This document shows, in pieces, positions 23,484 through 35,302 of a DNA stretch of 64,000 nucleotides (positions within the stretch are counted from its first letter, which is position 1; each line of letters opens with the position of its first letter). Under the pieces are notes generated by a model. The model made no database searches. It was not told the origin of the DNA and saw only the letters and a list, made by a program, of their open reading frames with translations. The position numbers and the translations under genes are program-made. Source of the DNA: Pinus tabuliformis (Eukaryota > Streptophyta > Pinopsida > Pinales > Pinaceae); contig CM062820.1 in the NCBI GenBank assembly GCA_031772625.1, positions 315,612,783-315,676,782 of the forward strand. The letters run 5' to 3'.

Positions 23484-23616
23484 ACATGGATTCAAACATT
23501 TGAAATCCAGCATAAGTCTGTCCATGGTTCGGAATTTATTCATGACTATGTATATTATATCGGAGAACGGAGAATCATGGACAGACTTATGCTGGATTTC
23601 AAATGTTAATCCATGT
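23484..23616. repeat. Near-perfect 43-bp inverted repeat (hairpin)
   Basis: The left arm 23484-23526 and right arm 23576-23616 are reverse complements except for a two-base difference; the shared core is ACATTTGAAATCCAGCATAA followed by GTCTGTCCATG. A 49-base loop lies between. Just to the right, TTTATTCATGAC and the TTCTCCGTTCTCC words repeat sequence from the loop, so the arm and loop may have been copied together. It may be a foldback element or a small-RNA precursor. Confidence 0.92.
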
Positions 23617-25530
23617 TCTCCATTGTTCTCCGTTCTCCCATTTATTCATGACAATGATTGCCATGATTGAGAAACATTATATTAATGCAAAAGGGTTTTG
23701 CACTCGAGCTCCGAAAAAATTCTTACAACCAAAAGAGCCGAAGTGTAGATGCAAGATATCAATTTTCCACTCAAGCTTCAGAAAATAGCTATGAAATCAT
23801 GTTTGCGACTATCAAAACTCCAAGATAAACCATAAAGTTTGAAAGGAAGATAAACAAATTTGAGGGAAGCCAGTAATAGAGGTCTACAAACTCATTGCCA
23901 GGAAAGCATTATTAACTCCTAAAAGGAATATGTGATCTAAACTGCAATCAACATTTGATGATTAATAAAAAAGGCTGCACCAAACTTGAATCTAAGCACA
24001 AATAAGTAGAGTATAGATTCCGATATAGGTATTTTCCTTTATTTATAGACTCTTTTATTGACACCAAGCAGCATAAATATTCTGTGCACGATGTTCCTCT
24101 CATATAGGTGGCTTTGCAAATGTCAGTGAAATATAACTAATAGGACCGATGACGCCACAATATCTGGTAAGTGGCATTGAAAGAAACAAAGTTAGCATGC
24201 TTGTCATTTCTGGCAGCACCAGTTTATAACAAGATAATATGAGAGTGGTTATAGATTGTGTCAAGCTCCTCGAAAGATGGCTCTGCAGAATGTCTACATT
24301 GCCAACTTAGTCATAGAAATACACAGCAGAAAATACATGGTTGGAGGTAAAGGGAGTAGTGCCTATTCTGTTCTCTCGTGCGTCGAAGATATAAAGGGAG
24401 CGCACTACAGAAGAATGAAAATAACGTTTTTAGATTATATGGCAAACCCTCTGAGGTATAACTGCACATGCATATAATCTTTGCTGACAGGTAGAAGCAT
24501 TCGGGGAACTAGTGCACTACACTTGCCTCGAGATTATGCATGTGACATAGAATTTATGGATTTTGGGGAACCAGAGAACTATACTTGCCTTAAGATTATG
24601 CACGTGACAGACAGTTCTGCCTACCCTTCCACTTTGGGAACCAGGTGAATGCCATGGCGAATATACATTCATGAATATAATGTCTTTAAAGTTTAAACAT
24701 CAACGAGAGAGAAGCCTGAACCAGTATATGATGCTCTAGTTTCCTTTTTTTAGTAAAGTTATAAAGCTGAAAGTAAATTGTATGCACATGGCTATAAGTC
24801 ATGGTAATAAACCTATCACATGGGCATCATGTAATATCCAGAAGCTGTTTCCGACTCAAAGGTAGCAAACGAACCCAGGTCTACGGGGTCACTTAAGTCA
24901 CATTAGACAGATAGTCAGGAAAGGACCTTGCAAATTAATGGAATTCGTTACAGGTACAGCTAAGGCATTTGATATATCATTTTTAGAAATCTTAACCAAA
25001 AAAACACCACTAAAGCCTTCATCGAGTGAATAGGCAATGAATGAGCAACTTTTGCATTTTTAACATCAGTTGAAATAAATTTTAATAAGGCAAAGATGAA
25101 AGTGCTTTACTTTGATACATCTGTTTACAATTAAAGCAGATGCACCAGAATGTCTTCGGCAAGACAATTCAAGACGAGTCATCCACATTCTAGATGAGAT
25201 AAGATAAATATTGATTCAAATCTATATCCGTATTTACAGAAACTATACCCGAAAGTCTAAGAATATAATCGAAAGTATACATTTTCCATTACTACACCTC
25301 TCTCTAATTTCTGTTTGCCTATGAAAAAGTTACCCACATATTTCTAGATTAATGACGTGCCCTATCATTAACGAAAATTTTGAAGACTGCCTGCATGCTA
25401 GCAATGAAGAAATACAAATGATAATAAAGAAGATTGGGAAGAACTGAACAATTCTATTGAGCTTCATAGCTTTTCAAGAAAAAGCCTTCACAAACTCTCA
25501 TCCAAAATACAAATTCTTCATTACCTTTAC
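23617..25530. other. Spacer or 3' flank with a small duplication
   Basis: No gene was recognised. A 50-bp duplication lies at 24503-24551 and 24564-24613 (shared ACTTGCCT then AGATTATGCA, then GTGACA). The stretch next to 25531 is presumably 3' UTR of the minus-strand gene. Confidence 0.5.
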
Positions 25531-28500
25531 TTAACGAAAAGATGATTCTCTGGCGCAGAAACAAAGGAAACGCCACCGCCGCTTCTTTCTGAAGTATCTT
25601 GGATCTGCTTGTACCATCTTTACAGGGCTACTATTCCATTCAGAAGATAATCTGCAAATCAGTTTAAGAAGTTAGATAATCTGTGCATATCTTGTTTCTA
25701 TACGAACTTAATACTATTGCCAAACTTTCTTAGAATCAAATTAAATAACTTACACAGGGAAAGCAAATGACCGAGTGCTAGTTGTACTACTATCAGAGCG
25801 TATGGAGAGGCTGCCTGAAAATGGAATCGGCCCTGAATATGATATTGGTCCAGACAAAGGGATGGGACCAGAATAGGTGTAACTTCCCATTTCAGCTGCA
25901 TCATTATTGCCATTAACTTCACTGAATGTATCAACCAATGATTCGTGTAAGTTCTGGGCATTATCTGTGCTGCAAACTGAGTTTTCAGCAAACCCAGATG
26001 TTAGAGTCGGCCTGACACTCTTTGTTTTATCACCATTCATCAATGCTGGAGTAGAGATATTATTCTCTGCAATATCTTTCGACGGAGAACAATTCATTGC
26101 CATCGAATCAATTGAAAGCCTTTTACTCATCTCACAGGTGTCCTTCCCATCTTTTATTGGATTTGTTACTGGAAGGGTATTCTGATCATCATTATATGAG
26201 TTGTCCTTAGCTTCAGTTCCCCGAATCACAACTGGGTGCTCTGAGAATTCAGAAGCACATTTTTCCGCCTGACTTTCAACATTCTTCCCTCCATCGACGT
26301 TCAGCAGGACACAAGCAGCTGCATCCCCCCCAGATTTCTCAGCCGTGTCACACTTTGTCGCCTTTGAATCAACTGAGAGATTCTCTGTTAACTCACAGGT
26401 TTCAGTGCTATCTTCTGTACAGTTTGATAAGAGAAGTCGTTTGTGGCCGTGACCTGTTGCTTTTGGTTCATCAGGTACCGCTATTTGCCCTTCTGAATCT
26501 TCGTGGCAAATTCCAGGGTTGCCTGAAACGTTGCCTGAGAGATTCTCTGTTAAATCGCGGGTTTCAGTGCCAGCTTTTGCACAGTGTGATATAACAAGTA
26601 ATTTTTGACCTTTAACTGTTGCTTCGTGCTCATCAACTACTGCTATTTTCCCTTCTGAATCTTGTTGTCGAATTCCAGGGTTGCCTAAATTGTTGCCTGA
26701 GAAATTTTTTGTCAACACACAAGATTCAGTGCCATCTTTCGTACAGTGTGATAAAGGAAGTAGATTTTGACCGTTGACTGTTGCTTTCTTCTCATCAACT
26801 ACTGCTATTTTCCCTTCTAAATCTTCCTGGCGAATTCCAGGGTTGCCTAAAACGTTGCCTGAGAGATTCTCTGTTAACTCATGGGTTTGAGTGCTAGCTT
26901 TTGTACAGTGTGATAGAACAAGTAGCTTTTGACCGTTAACTGTTGATTTCTGCTCATCAACTACTGCTATTTGCCCTTCTGAATCGTCCTGGCGAATTCC
27001 AGGGTTGCCTAAAACGTTGCCTGAGAGATTCTGTGTTAACTCGTGGATTTCATTGCTAGCTTTTGTACAGTGTGATACAACAAGTAGCTTTTGACCGTTA
27101 AATTCTGCTTTCTGCTCATCAGCTACTGCTAATTGCCCTTCTAAATCATCCTGGCGAATTCCAGGGTTGCCTGAAAAGTTGCCTGAGAGATTCTCTGTAA
27201 ACTCATAGGTCTCACTGCTATCTTTTTTAAAGTGTGATAGAACAAGTAGCTTTTGATCATTAACTGTTGCTTTCTGCTCATCAACTACTGGTATTTGCCC
27301 TTCTGAATCTTCCTTGCGAATTCCAGAGTTGCCTAACACGTTTCCTGAGAGATTCTCTGTTAACTCACAGGTTTCAATGCTATCGTTTGTACATTGTGAT
27401 AAAGAAACTAGTTTTTGATCGTTAACTTTTTCTTTCTGCTCATCAACTACTGTTCCTTTCCCCTCTGAATCTTCCTGGTGAATTCTAGTGTTGCCTAAAA
27501 TGTTGCCTGGTATCACCTCCATTTTCTCAGGTTTCAATCCACCAGTTTCCAAGTGACCATGGACAAGATCATCTGCAGGAAAACCAATGCTTGATGATAA
27601 ACAGCTGATTATAGATGGATCACTTAGCTCTTTTGATGCAAAATTCGACTCCGCAACAACTTCAATCTAGCCCTTTTCTGAAGCTAAAATAGGACTTGCT
27701 TGCAGTGGAAAATTATTTACTGTACACAGAAGTGTGCTATCTTTTATTGTCTCCGACATCCAACCATCAGGAAACTCAGTCTTCTCTTTGCTGTCTTGAC
27801 CTTTCAGAGCAGAGCTTTCAACTGCATAATTTTCACGAGAAGGTATTTCAAATCTTTCACGTTCACAGTTAACATAAGAAGCAGCAAATCTATCACATCC
27901 AGCCCCACAGTCTAAAGATTCCACACTAGTGTAGTTATCCCTGAAAAACGGCACTGGCATGGTTGTTTCTATCGAGCTGTCCACACAATCATCCATCCTT
28001 GTGCATGAAGATTGTAATATTGCATCCAAACAATTAGTAGAATTAGAGATGTTTAAATCAAGTCCACTGTTTCTTGCACAATCCCTTGCTGGAACTTCTA
28101 AGATGTTTTCTTTCTGATAGGCAGAAAGAAGACCAGATTTGTTGTCTTTCTCAGCATCTTCTGCTAGAATTTTTAAGACACTATCAATTTTATTTGAAAA
28201 CAAACCTTCACCTATGCACTTCTCTGAGATAGAACCAATTTCATGTTCTTCAACATTTTGATCCCAGGGAAAAGGGTTAAGATGTTTTTCTTCTACCTTT
28301 GATGAATGTAAAACAATTGTCTCCTCCAACAAGCCTTCGTCATGTTCTTTGATATGAGCCAATCCATCAGAACAAGATGTTCCTTGTCTTTCAGGATTCT
28401 TTTCCTTGTCCGTCATTGCAATCACTTTCAAGTGGTCAGCTATAATTTCTAGACCAAGATTACGAAAATGGATTTTATCTGCCATTGAAATTTCAACTTC

Positions 28501-28893
28501 TGGTGATTCTTCCGCTAGACAAGAACAACCAGAAACTACTGGAAGTTTGTCTTCCGGATTTTTCCCCTCATCAATAAGTCCCTCTTTCAAAACTTGCCTA
28601 GCACTCTCTAGTGAATACAGTGAAATGCGTGTCCCAGTTTCAGTAACAATATCACCACAAGAAACATCTTTATCTGTCGGTAGATCATGTTTCACAGTGG
28701 TAAAAAGAGAGAATGAATTTAAATCTTCTTCACAATCATGGCCATTTTTTAACTTCAAACTTGCTCGTCTCTCATTAACCGCAGCTTCAGTAAGTGATTT
28801 TGTGGCAATGTTAAACTCATTATCATTATCTGGTTTTTCATCAGCAGCAAATTTTCTGAATGAAGAAATATCCATGTCAGTAAATTCCACCAT
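25531..28893 (-). CDS. Gar2-related plant protein, interrupted by one TAG
   Basis: The gene starts at an ATG in good context (A at -3, G at +4) at 28893, with stops upstream in frame. The first coding exon runs to 25754 and the last from 25651 to the stop at 25531. The splice (CCTGT/GTAAGT ... TTTGCAG/ATTATC) joins in phase. The joined C-terminus reads SDSSTTSTRSFAFPVLSSEW, then NSSPVKM and a basic tail (RYFRKKRRWRF). As I recall it, this Ser/Thr-rich, FAFP...EWNSSPV ending marks plant proteins annotated '18S pre-ribosomal assembly protein gar2-related', whose role is not established. SYSGPIPFSGSLS lies just before it. Residues further in are acidic and low-complexity, with seven 54-residue repeats. 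One in-frame TAG at 27667-27669 splits the reading frame into 408 and about 630 codons. Confidence 0.75.
25652..25753 (-). other. Intron before the last coding exon
   Basis: A 102-bp intron with GTAAGT donor and TTTGCAG acceptor on the minus strand. Removing it joins FAFPV to LSSEWNSSPV in frame across a split Val codon, which restores the conserved C-terminal motif. Confidence 0.88.
26374..27507 (-). repeat. Seven tandem 54-residue (162-bp) coding repeats
   Basis: Within the gar2-related frame, seven consecutive units of 54 codons each start with GN-x-x-GN-x-x-I and end with L/F-T-x-N-L/F-S. Conserved features are (E/D)D(S/L)EG, VxDE, (K/N)GQKLL and one Ser-His/Gln/Asn-Cys (SHC) near position 38 of the unit. 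Units 2 to 6 are the most alike. A more diverged trace follows (CELTENLSVDSKATKCD and later CEMSKRLSIDSMAMNC). No other domain is visible in the units. Confidence 0.93.
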
Positions 28894-28924
28894 TATTCAG
28901 ATTCATAAGGGTTGGTAATTTTCA

Positions 28925-29127
28925 CCTGTGACGGTTGTTAATGGAAGTCATATCCATTTCAGGTTTGTGGCCATTTATTACATTGACAGTTACTGCTGGT
29001 TGCTCATCTTGCCCAAGTTGTTTTGAACAAGTTCTAATGAAATAACACTTTATTTCTGTTTCAAGTAAGAAATTTGATTGATGCAACATTGTTCCACTTT
29101 CAAAGGTGATGACAATGCACCAACTGA
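28925..29127 (-). other. Possible upstream exon of the gar2-related gene
   Basis: The minus strand has an acceptor-like TTTCGAATTGCAG before 29127, then an open frame including KQLGQDEQPAVTVNVINGHK and PEMDMTSINN, then CACAG/GTGAAA, which could serve as a donor. The frame is not continuous with the ATG at 28893 (off by one base), so it is either a separate exon, 5' UTR or decayed N-terminal coding sequence. Confidence 0.35.
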
Positions 29128-31157
29128 TCTGCAATTCGAAAATCAACATTCACAAATCAGGGAGCAAAAGAAGTGACAGAATGTAAATCTCTAATAAGGA
29201 ATCACAATACATACAACACAGAACGATTAAATAGGCAATTTAATCCCTGTCACAGGAAGGAAGTTTCCAAAGAATTAATTTATTGTAAATTGAAGCCAGA
29301 TGAAGAACTTCCCTAGCCTGTGTTCATTCAAAAAACACATCTATTCTTGAATGGTAAGAATCCACTTGTCATCCTCTGAGTTGTGCAGAATAAATATTTG
29401 TATTGTAAATGAATAAACCAATGTTCCACAAAGTTTCAGGGACAGGGGAACATGGGGATGCATCTCCAGGACCCATGGAGAGACTCCCCAAGTTTCAGGG
29501 GACGTTGGGTCCTGGACATAGGGACCATGCCCCAAATATTTAAATATTAAATACATAAGCAATTATAAATATAAAGAAACTAATATTTTGTATGCGCAAT
29601 CGATCACACATTCATACAATTAAAGCAGCAACATCCATGATCCAACTTGCAATTACACAATTTGAAAATTGGTATACAAAATAGGTGAATCACTGTCCAA
29701 ATAAAAAAGTCAATTATATACATATAATTCCATCCATTGTTATTTAAAAAGTAATAATTCCTCTGGAGTCTGTATCTATGTGCTGTAGGAAAATATCAAC
29801 ATCATTTATGGGAATATGAAGACATCTAGCATCTCGTATATAGTTTCCAATCAAGCTGTTGCTCTAACTTTTCCAAATAAACAATGAAAAAATAAAGATG
29901 CTTCTCCAACTTTTCACTAAGAAAAGTTTGCTGGACCTGAAATGCAATCGGAATATGGTATGGAATCCATGTTGTCCGCACTTTTCTCCTTTTGAAAGCT
30001 TCTTGTTTAAAAATCCAACTACGGCCTCCTTATGTACTCAAACTAGTGTCTTGTTAGGTGGAACAACAAATGTTACGGTTTGGGTTGCTTTAATGAAAAA
30101 AGAGCATATATTCTCTGCTGTTTTTAATTTATGTGTTTTAATGAGAGCACACCCCAGAGTAAATAATTCAGAGTATTTCGAAATACTAGGAGTATCCCAT
30201 TTCTGCAGGGGGATGCCCACTACCTAGTGGAGTCCAACAAGGGCATATAGGGGACGGCAAGAGATGTTCCCAGTAAATTTCCAAAGTCCAACGAGTGTGG
30301 GAAGTATTTTTGTTGGGGACGTGTCCTTCTGGGACACTAAAATAAACTAGGAAGGCTAGACTGTTTCTAAGCATTTAACAACATGTAATACTTAATCATT
30401 CTTTTCCCAACATATTTATAGGACTATGATATGAACTTTAACATATTTAGTTAACATTAAATTCATCAAGATTCACATAAACCTTAAGACCAACCTCTTT
30501 AATCAAGGCTTTATTGATTTCATCTCAAAGCTTCAGTTAAGTTTAATCCAAGTCTCAGCAGGTGCTATCTTCGTCACAAGCCAAATACTTACAGATTCAA
30601 CAGGGGAGAGACTAGACATACAGTCAACAATACCATCTCGAAGCTCAACACTTCTCCCCTCAACAACTTCAAATGTGTTAAATAAATTCCTACAGTCTAC
30701 CTTTGATACACAAGCCTAGGGAAAATGATGGATAGATACAAAGGTGAAATGTTGCAGTATCTAAGATGCTAAAATTTTGTGACAGAATTAGGGGTGATCA
30801 CAGAAACCCTTAAGATGAGATGCCGTCAAAACTAGCTACTCAGTTAGTACATGTTTTACAAAGGAGATGAGGAAGTAGTGTTAAATCTGCCACAAGCAGC
30901 TTAAAGTTGAGAAAGAATTTTAATATTATTACGCAGTGCTTCCAAGCCTTGAGAAAAATCCATGCCATACAGCAGAATTTTATCATCAAAATAGACAAGG
31001 ACATTATCAACTTTCCTTCAAGAATATCGTGGGAATTCCTCACATCAAATAGGAGGGTTAACCCTTAATGTTTTCCATATAGACCTGCACAACGAACTAA
31101 AGCCAATTCAATAAGAGTTTCTGTTGTTTTGTATTGGGCATACACACATCTAAATAC
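29128..31157. other. Likely intron or upstream sequence with a repeat relic
   Basis: No exon was recognised. Two patches (29440-29530 and 30170-30340) share a G-rich 'GGGACxxGGG ... GGxCCxTGCCCC' style and short frames such as PETWGVSPWVLEMHPHVPLS (minus, near 29480), which look like remnants of a repeat family I cannot name. Between them is ordinary AT-rich sequence. Confidence 0.35.
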
Positions 31158-31160
31158 AGA

Positions 31161-31393
31161 GGCCGGGCTGTGGTCTAGTGGCAATTTAGATTGGTTGTTG
31201 TAGCAATTTGAATCATGTTCAAATCCTGGCTAGCATGCTCACACCTTCTGTGTAATTTTGCCAGATGTGATTATTGATATTGATGTAGTATTTGGGCAAT
31301 TATTGAGATTATGAAATGTGTCATTCTTCACTTAAGTGCGGGGGAATGGGACAAGTTATTTCCCGGTTTGGGGTTCCTATTTAAAGAAAAAAA
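31161..31393 (+). mobile_element. tRNA-derived SINE
   Basis: The head looks like a tRNA: an A box TGGTCTAGTGG (31171-31181) and B box GTTCAAATCC (31217-31226) at tRNA-like spacing. A 165-bp unrelated body follows, ending in a T/A-rich tail with AAAGAAAAAAA. SINEs of this kind are transcribed by RNA polymerase III and moved by LINE proteins. No clear target duplication could be defined. Confidence 0.75.
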
Positions 31394-31593
31394 CAGATAA
31401 AGAGGGCAGAGCTAATCAATGCACTTGTTGGGATGAGAGATGAGAAAACACCTCAAGGGATTTCCCTACAAATTGTTCAAGATAAAATTAGAAAAACCAT
31501 CTAGAGAAATCAGTAATAACAAGGTAGCACACTCACTCCCAAGCATGGAAATCCAAACTTAATTCCCAATCAGAAGTATATTACATCAACTAG

Positions 31594-31823
31594 TGGTTCT
31601 TGAGCAGGCCTAATGATTAAGAACATGTATTTCCCCCTTGAAGGCCACTGGTTCAAACCCAAAGGAGAGTAGGGTATGTACATCTCCATAGACTAAGCAG
31701 TTAAATTGTTGCATGGAGGGTGTCTCTTGTTCTATAAACAAGGGGGTGTCATACATTAATTTGATGTCTAGCTAAATTGTGACCTTAAGAATAGATTATT
31801 ATTATTATTATTATTATTATTAT
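31594..31823 (+). mobile_element. tRNA-derived SINE with (ATT)n tail
   Basis: The A box is GGCCTAATGATTAAG (31607-31621) and the B box TGGTTCAAACCC (31649-31660), followed by about 140 bp of body and a 3' microsatellite of ATT units (31795-31823), a common SINE end. It differs in sequence from the SINE at 31161. Confidence 0.72.
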
Positions 31824-34228
31824 AATATAGATTCCAAAACAAAGATTTCTCTTGACTTCTGTCCTCTGTGATGTATTGGCTAAAACAATAAGCAAAGGCC
31901 TCCATCAGTGTATTATAAATGAGTTGTAAGAAAAATATTTTAAATTATATGAATATCCAATGCTTTGGATGCCTTAGGACCAATAAAGTATTCTACGGGA
32001 TAAAATTCAACATTCTCTTGTCTTGCACCATTGGGTAGTAGCTAATACTTACTTCCTGAATCCTTGCAAACATCGAAATAAGGAAAATTTTAGACGCAAC
32101 ATATGCTATAAAGCGTTACACTCAAAAGGTTTTACTGGAAGCATAACCCTTTGCTAAGCAACATGACAACGAGCATACGCACCATTGCTTAGCAGGTAGA
32201 GTTAAATATGATTCAGCCTATAAAGTGCCCAAATTTCCAGGTACTCTTTTTTATTTCATTTATCCATTACATGTAGTGATTTTTTTTTATAAGATAGGGA
32301 ATTTCTTGTATCTCATAATAGAGGGCAAACTGTATCAAGTAATGACCACACACATGTTTCCTGCTAATAGCTATCACGTTTGTACCAATTTGGTAACCAC
32401 CAACTTTGATTTCTATCGTTGCTTACAAGAATTCTTAAGATCATTGGATCATTACTTTCATTGATGTATTCTTAAGCCTTCACGCTGTCACTATCTCTGC
32501 TTTCCCTTGTCCTTTTTCTCACTACCATAATAGGTACTATTTTGGTTCCGGGGACAGAAGCCTCTGTAAACGATTCAAGACTATCGAGCACATCAAAGTG
32601 GTTTGAATCTGTTCAGATTCTCATAAGAAATAAATGCTATAGAGAATATTTACTTTAAAATTGTCCATTGAATGTGACAGGTTTCTGCACTTTGGATGTG
32701 TGGAAGAAGTGATTAAAAATACTCTAACTCCATGATAATGAAGTCTCAGGTTCTTTACTCCTAGTTGCGTTAAACCGTAGTGGGTGTCACAACTCTGAAA
32801 GAAGATCTTGGTTGTCACCGGTCAAACAATTGAAAAATGGAAGAAACCAGTTCAGTGTGAGCTACTCACAGGGTAGGTTAAATTGTGCCAGACACATCCT
32901 TTCTTTACAAAGAACACAGAAACACATTCCAAGAAGAAAAGATTTAAAATTTGAGCATATGTCGGAAATGCCTTTGCTCATTTCCAATCCAGTAGTATCA
33001 GAAAAAGGACCATTTCCAGGGGTAAAGTTCAAAGTTCCTATTACTTGGGCATATCAATAGTTTCTGCAGTGTGCAGGCTTATTCAGTTGATAGACCTTAA
33101 ATATAAGTAATATCAAGCTCATCATAATCTGGTTCTAAAAATATTTAGTGGTGTTCTTTCTCAACAAAAATACAAAATTTGTGTTCAATGCTAGGGAAAT
33201 GACTAGGTCTAACGTCTAAAGCTTTCCTATAAAACAAAAAGGAGAGAAGCGAAATTTTTCTGAAATTATTTCATGAGTTTTTTAAATCAGTATAGCTTAA
33301 GTAGTAAGGAAATTGTTTATCAAAAGGCAATATTTTAGAATATTCGATGTCCGAAAAGAAATGCCAATGGCATATCAGTTCCCGGCTACATATGTTGTAC
33401 ATTCCTCAGAATTCGAAGGGTAAAAAGGCATTGCACAAAATCTTGAGACTACGTTGGTGTGACAGAGTGAAATTTTCTTGTCAGGGCACATTCACACTTA
33501 CAAAGATAGTCAAAACGAAGCCACTAACAAGGAAATCTGAATGAATTTTCACAATAACTGTCGAAGCTAACCTGGACTTGAGGTTGAGAAGAGAATTCGC
33601 CAGAGACAGATTTCAAGTTCCATCTTCGTTAGCCACAGCAACACTCTACCAGCAACTGAGATCTAAGCAAAATATCCTGAAGATTCTTGGGCGCAGGAGC
33701 CTATTGACAACTGCTGTTGCTGAATACAGTTGTAACTGCATCACTGGCAATAAATTAAAAAAATATTATTTTCACAACGACTATTGCCATGGCCAGATTT
33801 CCCAACGGTCACTAATAGTAAGCAACCACAAAACGCTATCTTTGAATTTCCGAACATTAAATGCAGATAAGAACATAATCGATTTGAACTAGACAAACAG
33901 CAACGAAGATTTCGGAAACTGAATAAATCGATCAAACCAAAGAATTCACCGATCAGGTGAAATTTATGAAAAAATTGACGGAATTTTGATGGAAACAGAG
34001 CAATTCCAGAGGCCTGTACAGAAAACAAAAAGTCGAAGCAAATTTTGACAACAGAAAGGCCGGGGTTTCGCTGCTGCAGCGAGAATCATCTCTCCTGTCG
34101 TGTTTTACAGGCTTAAAAGACAATGCGATTCGAAATCGCAACTTTTGGCGGAGAATTGTCATCTGAGACCACAAGACCAAATCCGACCCTTACAAAGAAA
34201 TTGAGAAAAACTGTAGACTGCAGAGTAC
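31824..34228. other. Probable first intron of the gar2-related gene
   Basis: No coding frame with family similarity was seen. If the leader exon at 34229 belongs to the gene below, this whole interval and the SINEs are intronic. A CAG/GTTAGC site near 33572 (minus) might end another untranslated exon. Confidence 0.4.
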
Positions 34229-34340
34229 CTTTCGAGCAAGCGTGACTTTAAATCTGGAATCGCTAGCTCTGGAGAATCGAAACCGTGACCGGAGAGAAAA
34301 GGGGAAGAGAAAGAAGGCTTTCTGCAGTCAAGAGGAGAGC
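34229..34340 (-). other. Putative 5' leader exon
   Basis: On the minus strand a C/T-rich leader (CTTCTTTCTCTTCCCCTTTT, then CTCTCCGG) has no ATG and ends CGAAAG/GTACTC, an acceptable plant donor. The pyrimidine-rich, ATG-free character and the adjoining CpG-rich flank suit the 5' UTR of the gene read to 25531. The link is inferred from orientation only. Confidence 0.45.
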
Positions 34341-34850
34341 AACGACTATAGCGTCTTCCGGTAAAGACTACCCCAAACTGCTCAGGCTCCTCACAAGGAG
34401 GTCATGAGATCGAGCCCGTGCGGTAACCAGGCCGTTGTGCCGGACACAGTGAAAGCTGTGCACGACGGTGAACCCATTAATGGTGATAACGAAAAAGCAG
34501 CAGGAGGACGACGATAGATATTGACATTAAAATTGCTTGGCAGGTGGAGTGATGAGCAGGTTAAAATGCATTGCGCCGCAAGGCCCGCCATTACCATTCT
34601 CATGTTCTCCCACACTGTTTTCTCGCGAGCTGGAATCTGTCAATTGACGATTTTAATTCCGTTAGTAAATTTTTGGTCCCGCGTATTATTGACGTCAGCA
34701 CAGATTGCGCCGGTTGGGAATCGTGACGGAAACCGGGAGAGGGCACGAATTTTCACGCCGGCAGAACGGCAAAGGCGGATCTGCGCGGCGTCGGAATCTT
34801 CCTCGTTTTGTCGATTACCTGAACCTTTTCCAAAGTCAAACACTTAGGGA
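34341..34850 (-). promoter_or_regulatory. CpG-rich putative promoter
   Basis: This stretch is markedly richer in CG dinucleotides than its AT-rich, CG-poor neighbours, as expected for an unmethylated promoter. It contains the bZIP-type palindrome TGACGTCA at 34690-34697. It lies directly upstream of the putative leader exon. A tRNA-like relic overlaps its inner end. Confidence 0.5.
34378..34500 (+). mobile_element. Possible tRNA-derived relic near the promoter
   Basis: CTGCTCAGGCT then CTCCTCACAAGGAGGTCATG then AGATCGAGCCC resembles tRNA D, anticodon and T arms in order, but the spacing is shorter than in a tRNA. The body after it is not recognised. It may be a truncated SINE. Confidence 0.35.
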
Positions 34851-35302
34851 TGGGTGTTTTGCTACAAGGACACACAGCATCATGGTGTTTGTTATGGTGC
34901 CGTGTTTCGCCAATTAAAGGTAGAAGATGCATTTACTTGGCAGTACTTAAAGTGACATGTCTCAAAAGTGTTTATATTGCTCTGTCCTGTTACTTGTATA
35001 GAGTAGGTTTTTCTTTCAATTCAAGCTTCCCATTATTTGTATATTGGTTTGTTTAGGAATATATTTTAATTTTAATTAAAATAAGAGGTTATTATTTTAA
35101 AAACATATATTTAGAAAATTTTACAGGATATTTTTTTAGAGGAATAGGTTTCACATTTGTTGGATTTGGGGTATGCCCTAAAACTATTTTTGTTTGGCTA
35201 AGTGTTCGTCTTTCTCGGACTAAAGGCACAAGTGAAAATCTGCTTTTGTTTGGCTAATAGTTCATCTTCCTGGGATTTAAGGAAACAGGTTAATAACCCA
35301 AG
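34851..35302. other. AT-rich spacer
   Basis: Nothing recognised. Confidence 0.4.

Noticed and set aside
26355-26594. Plus-strand frames across the gar2-related gene (also 25907, 27700 and 28406)
   Set aside because: Shadows of the minus-strand coding frame and its 162-bp repeat.
27669-27725. A mini-intron that removes the TAG
   Set aside because: The only GT...AG interval is about 54 bp, below the usual plant minimum, and lacks a clear branch region.
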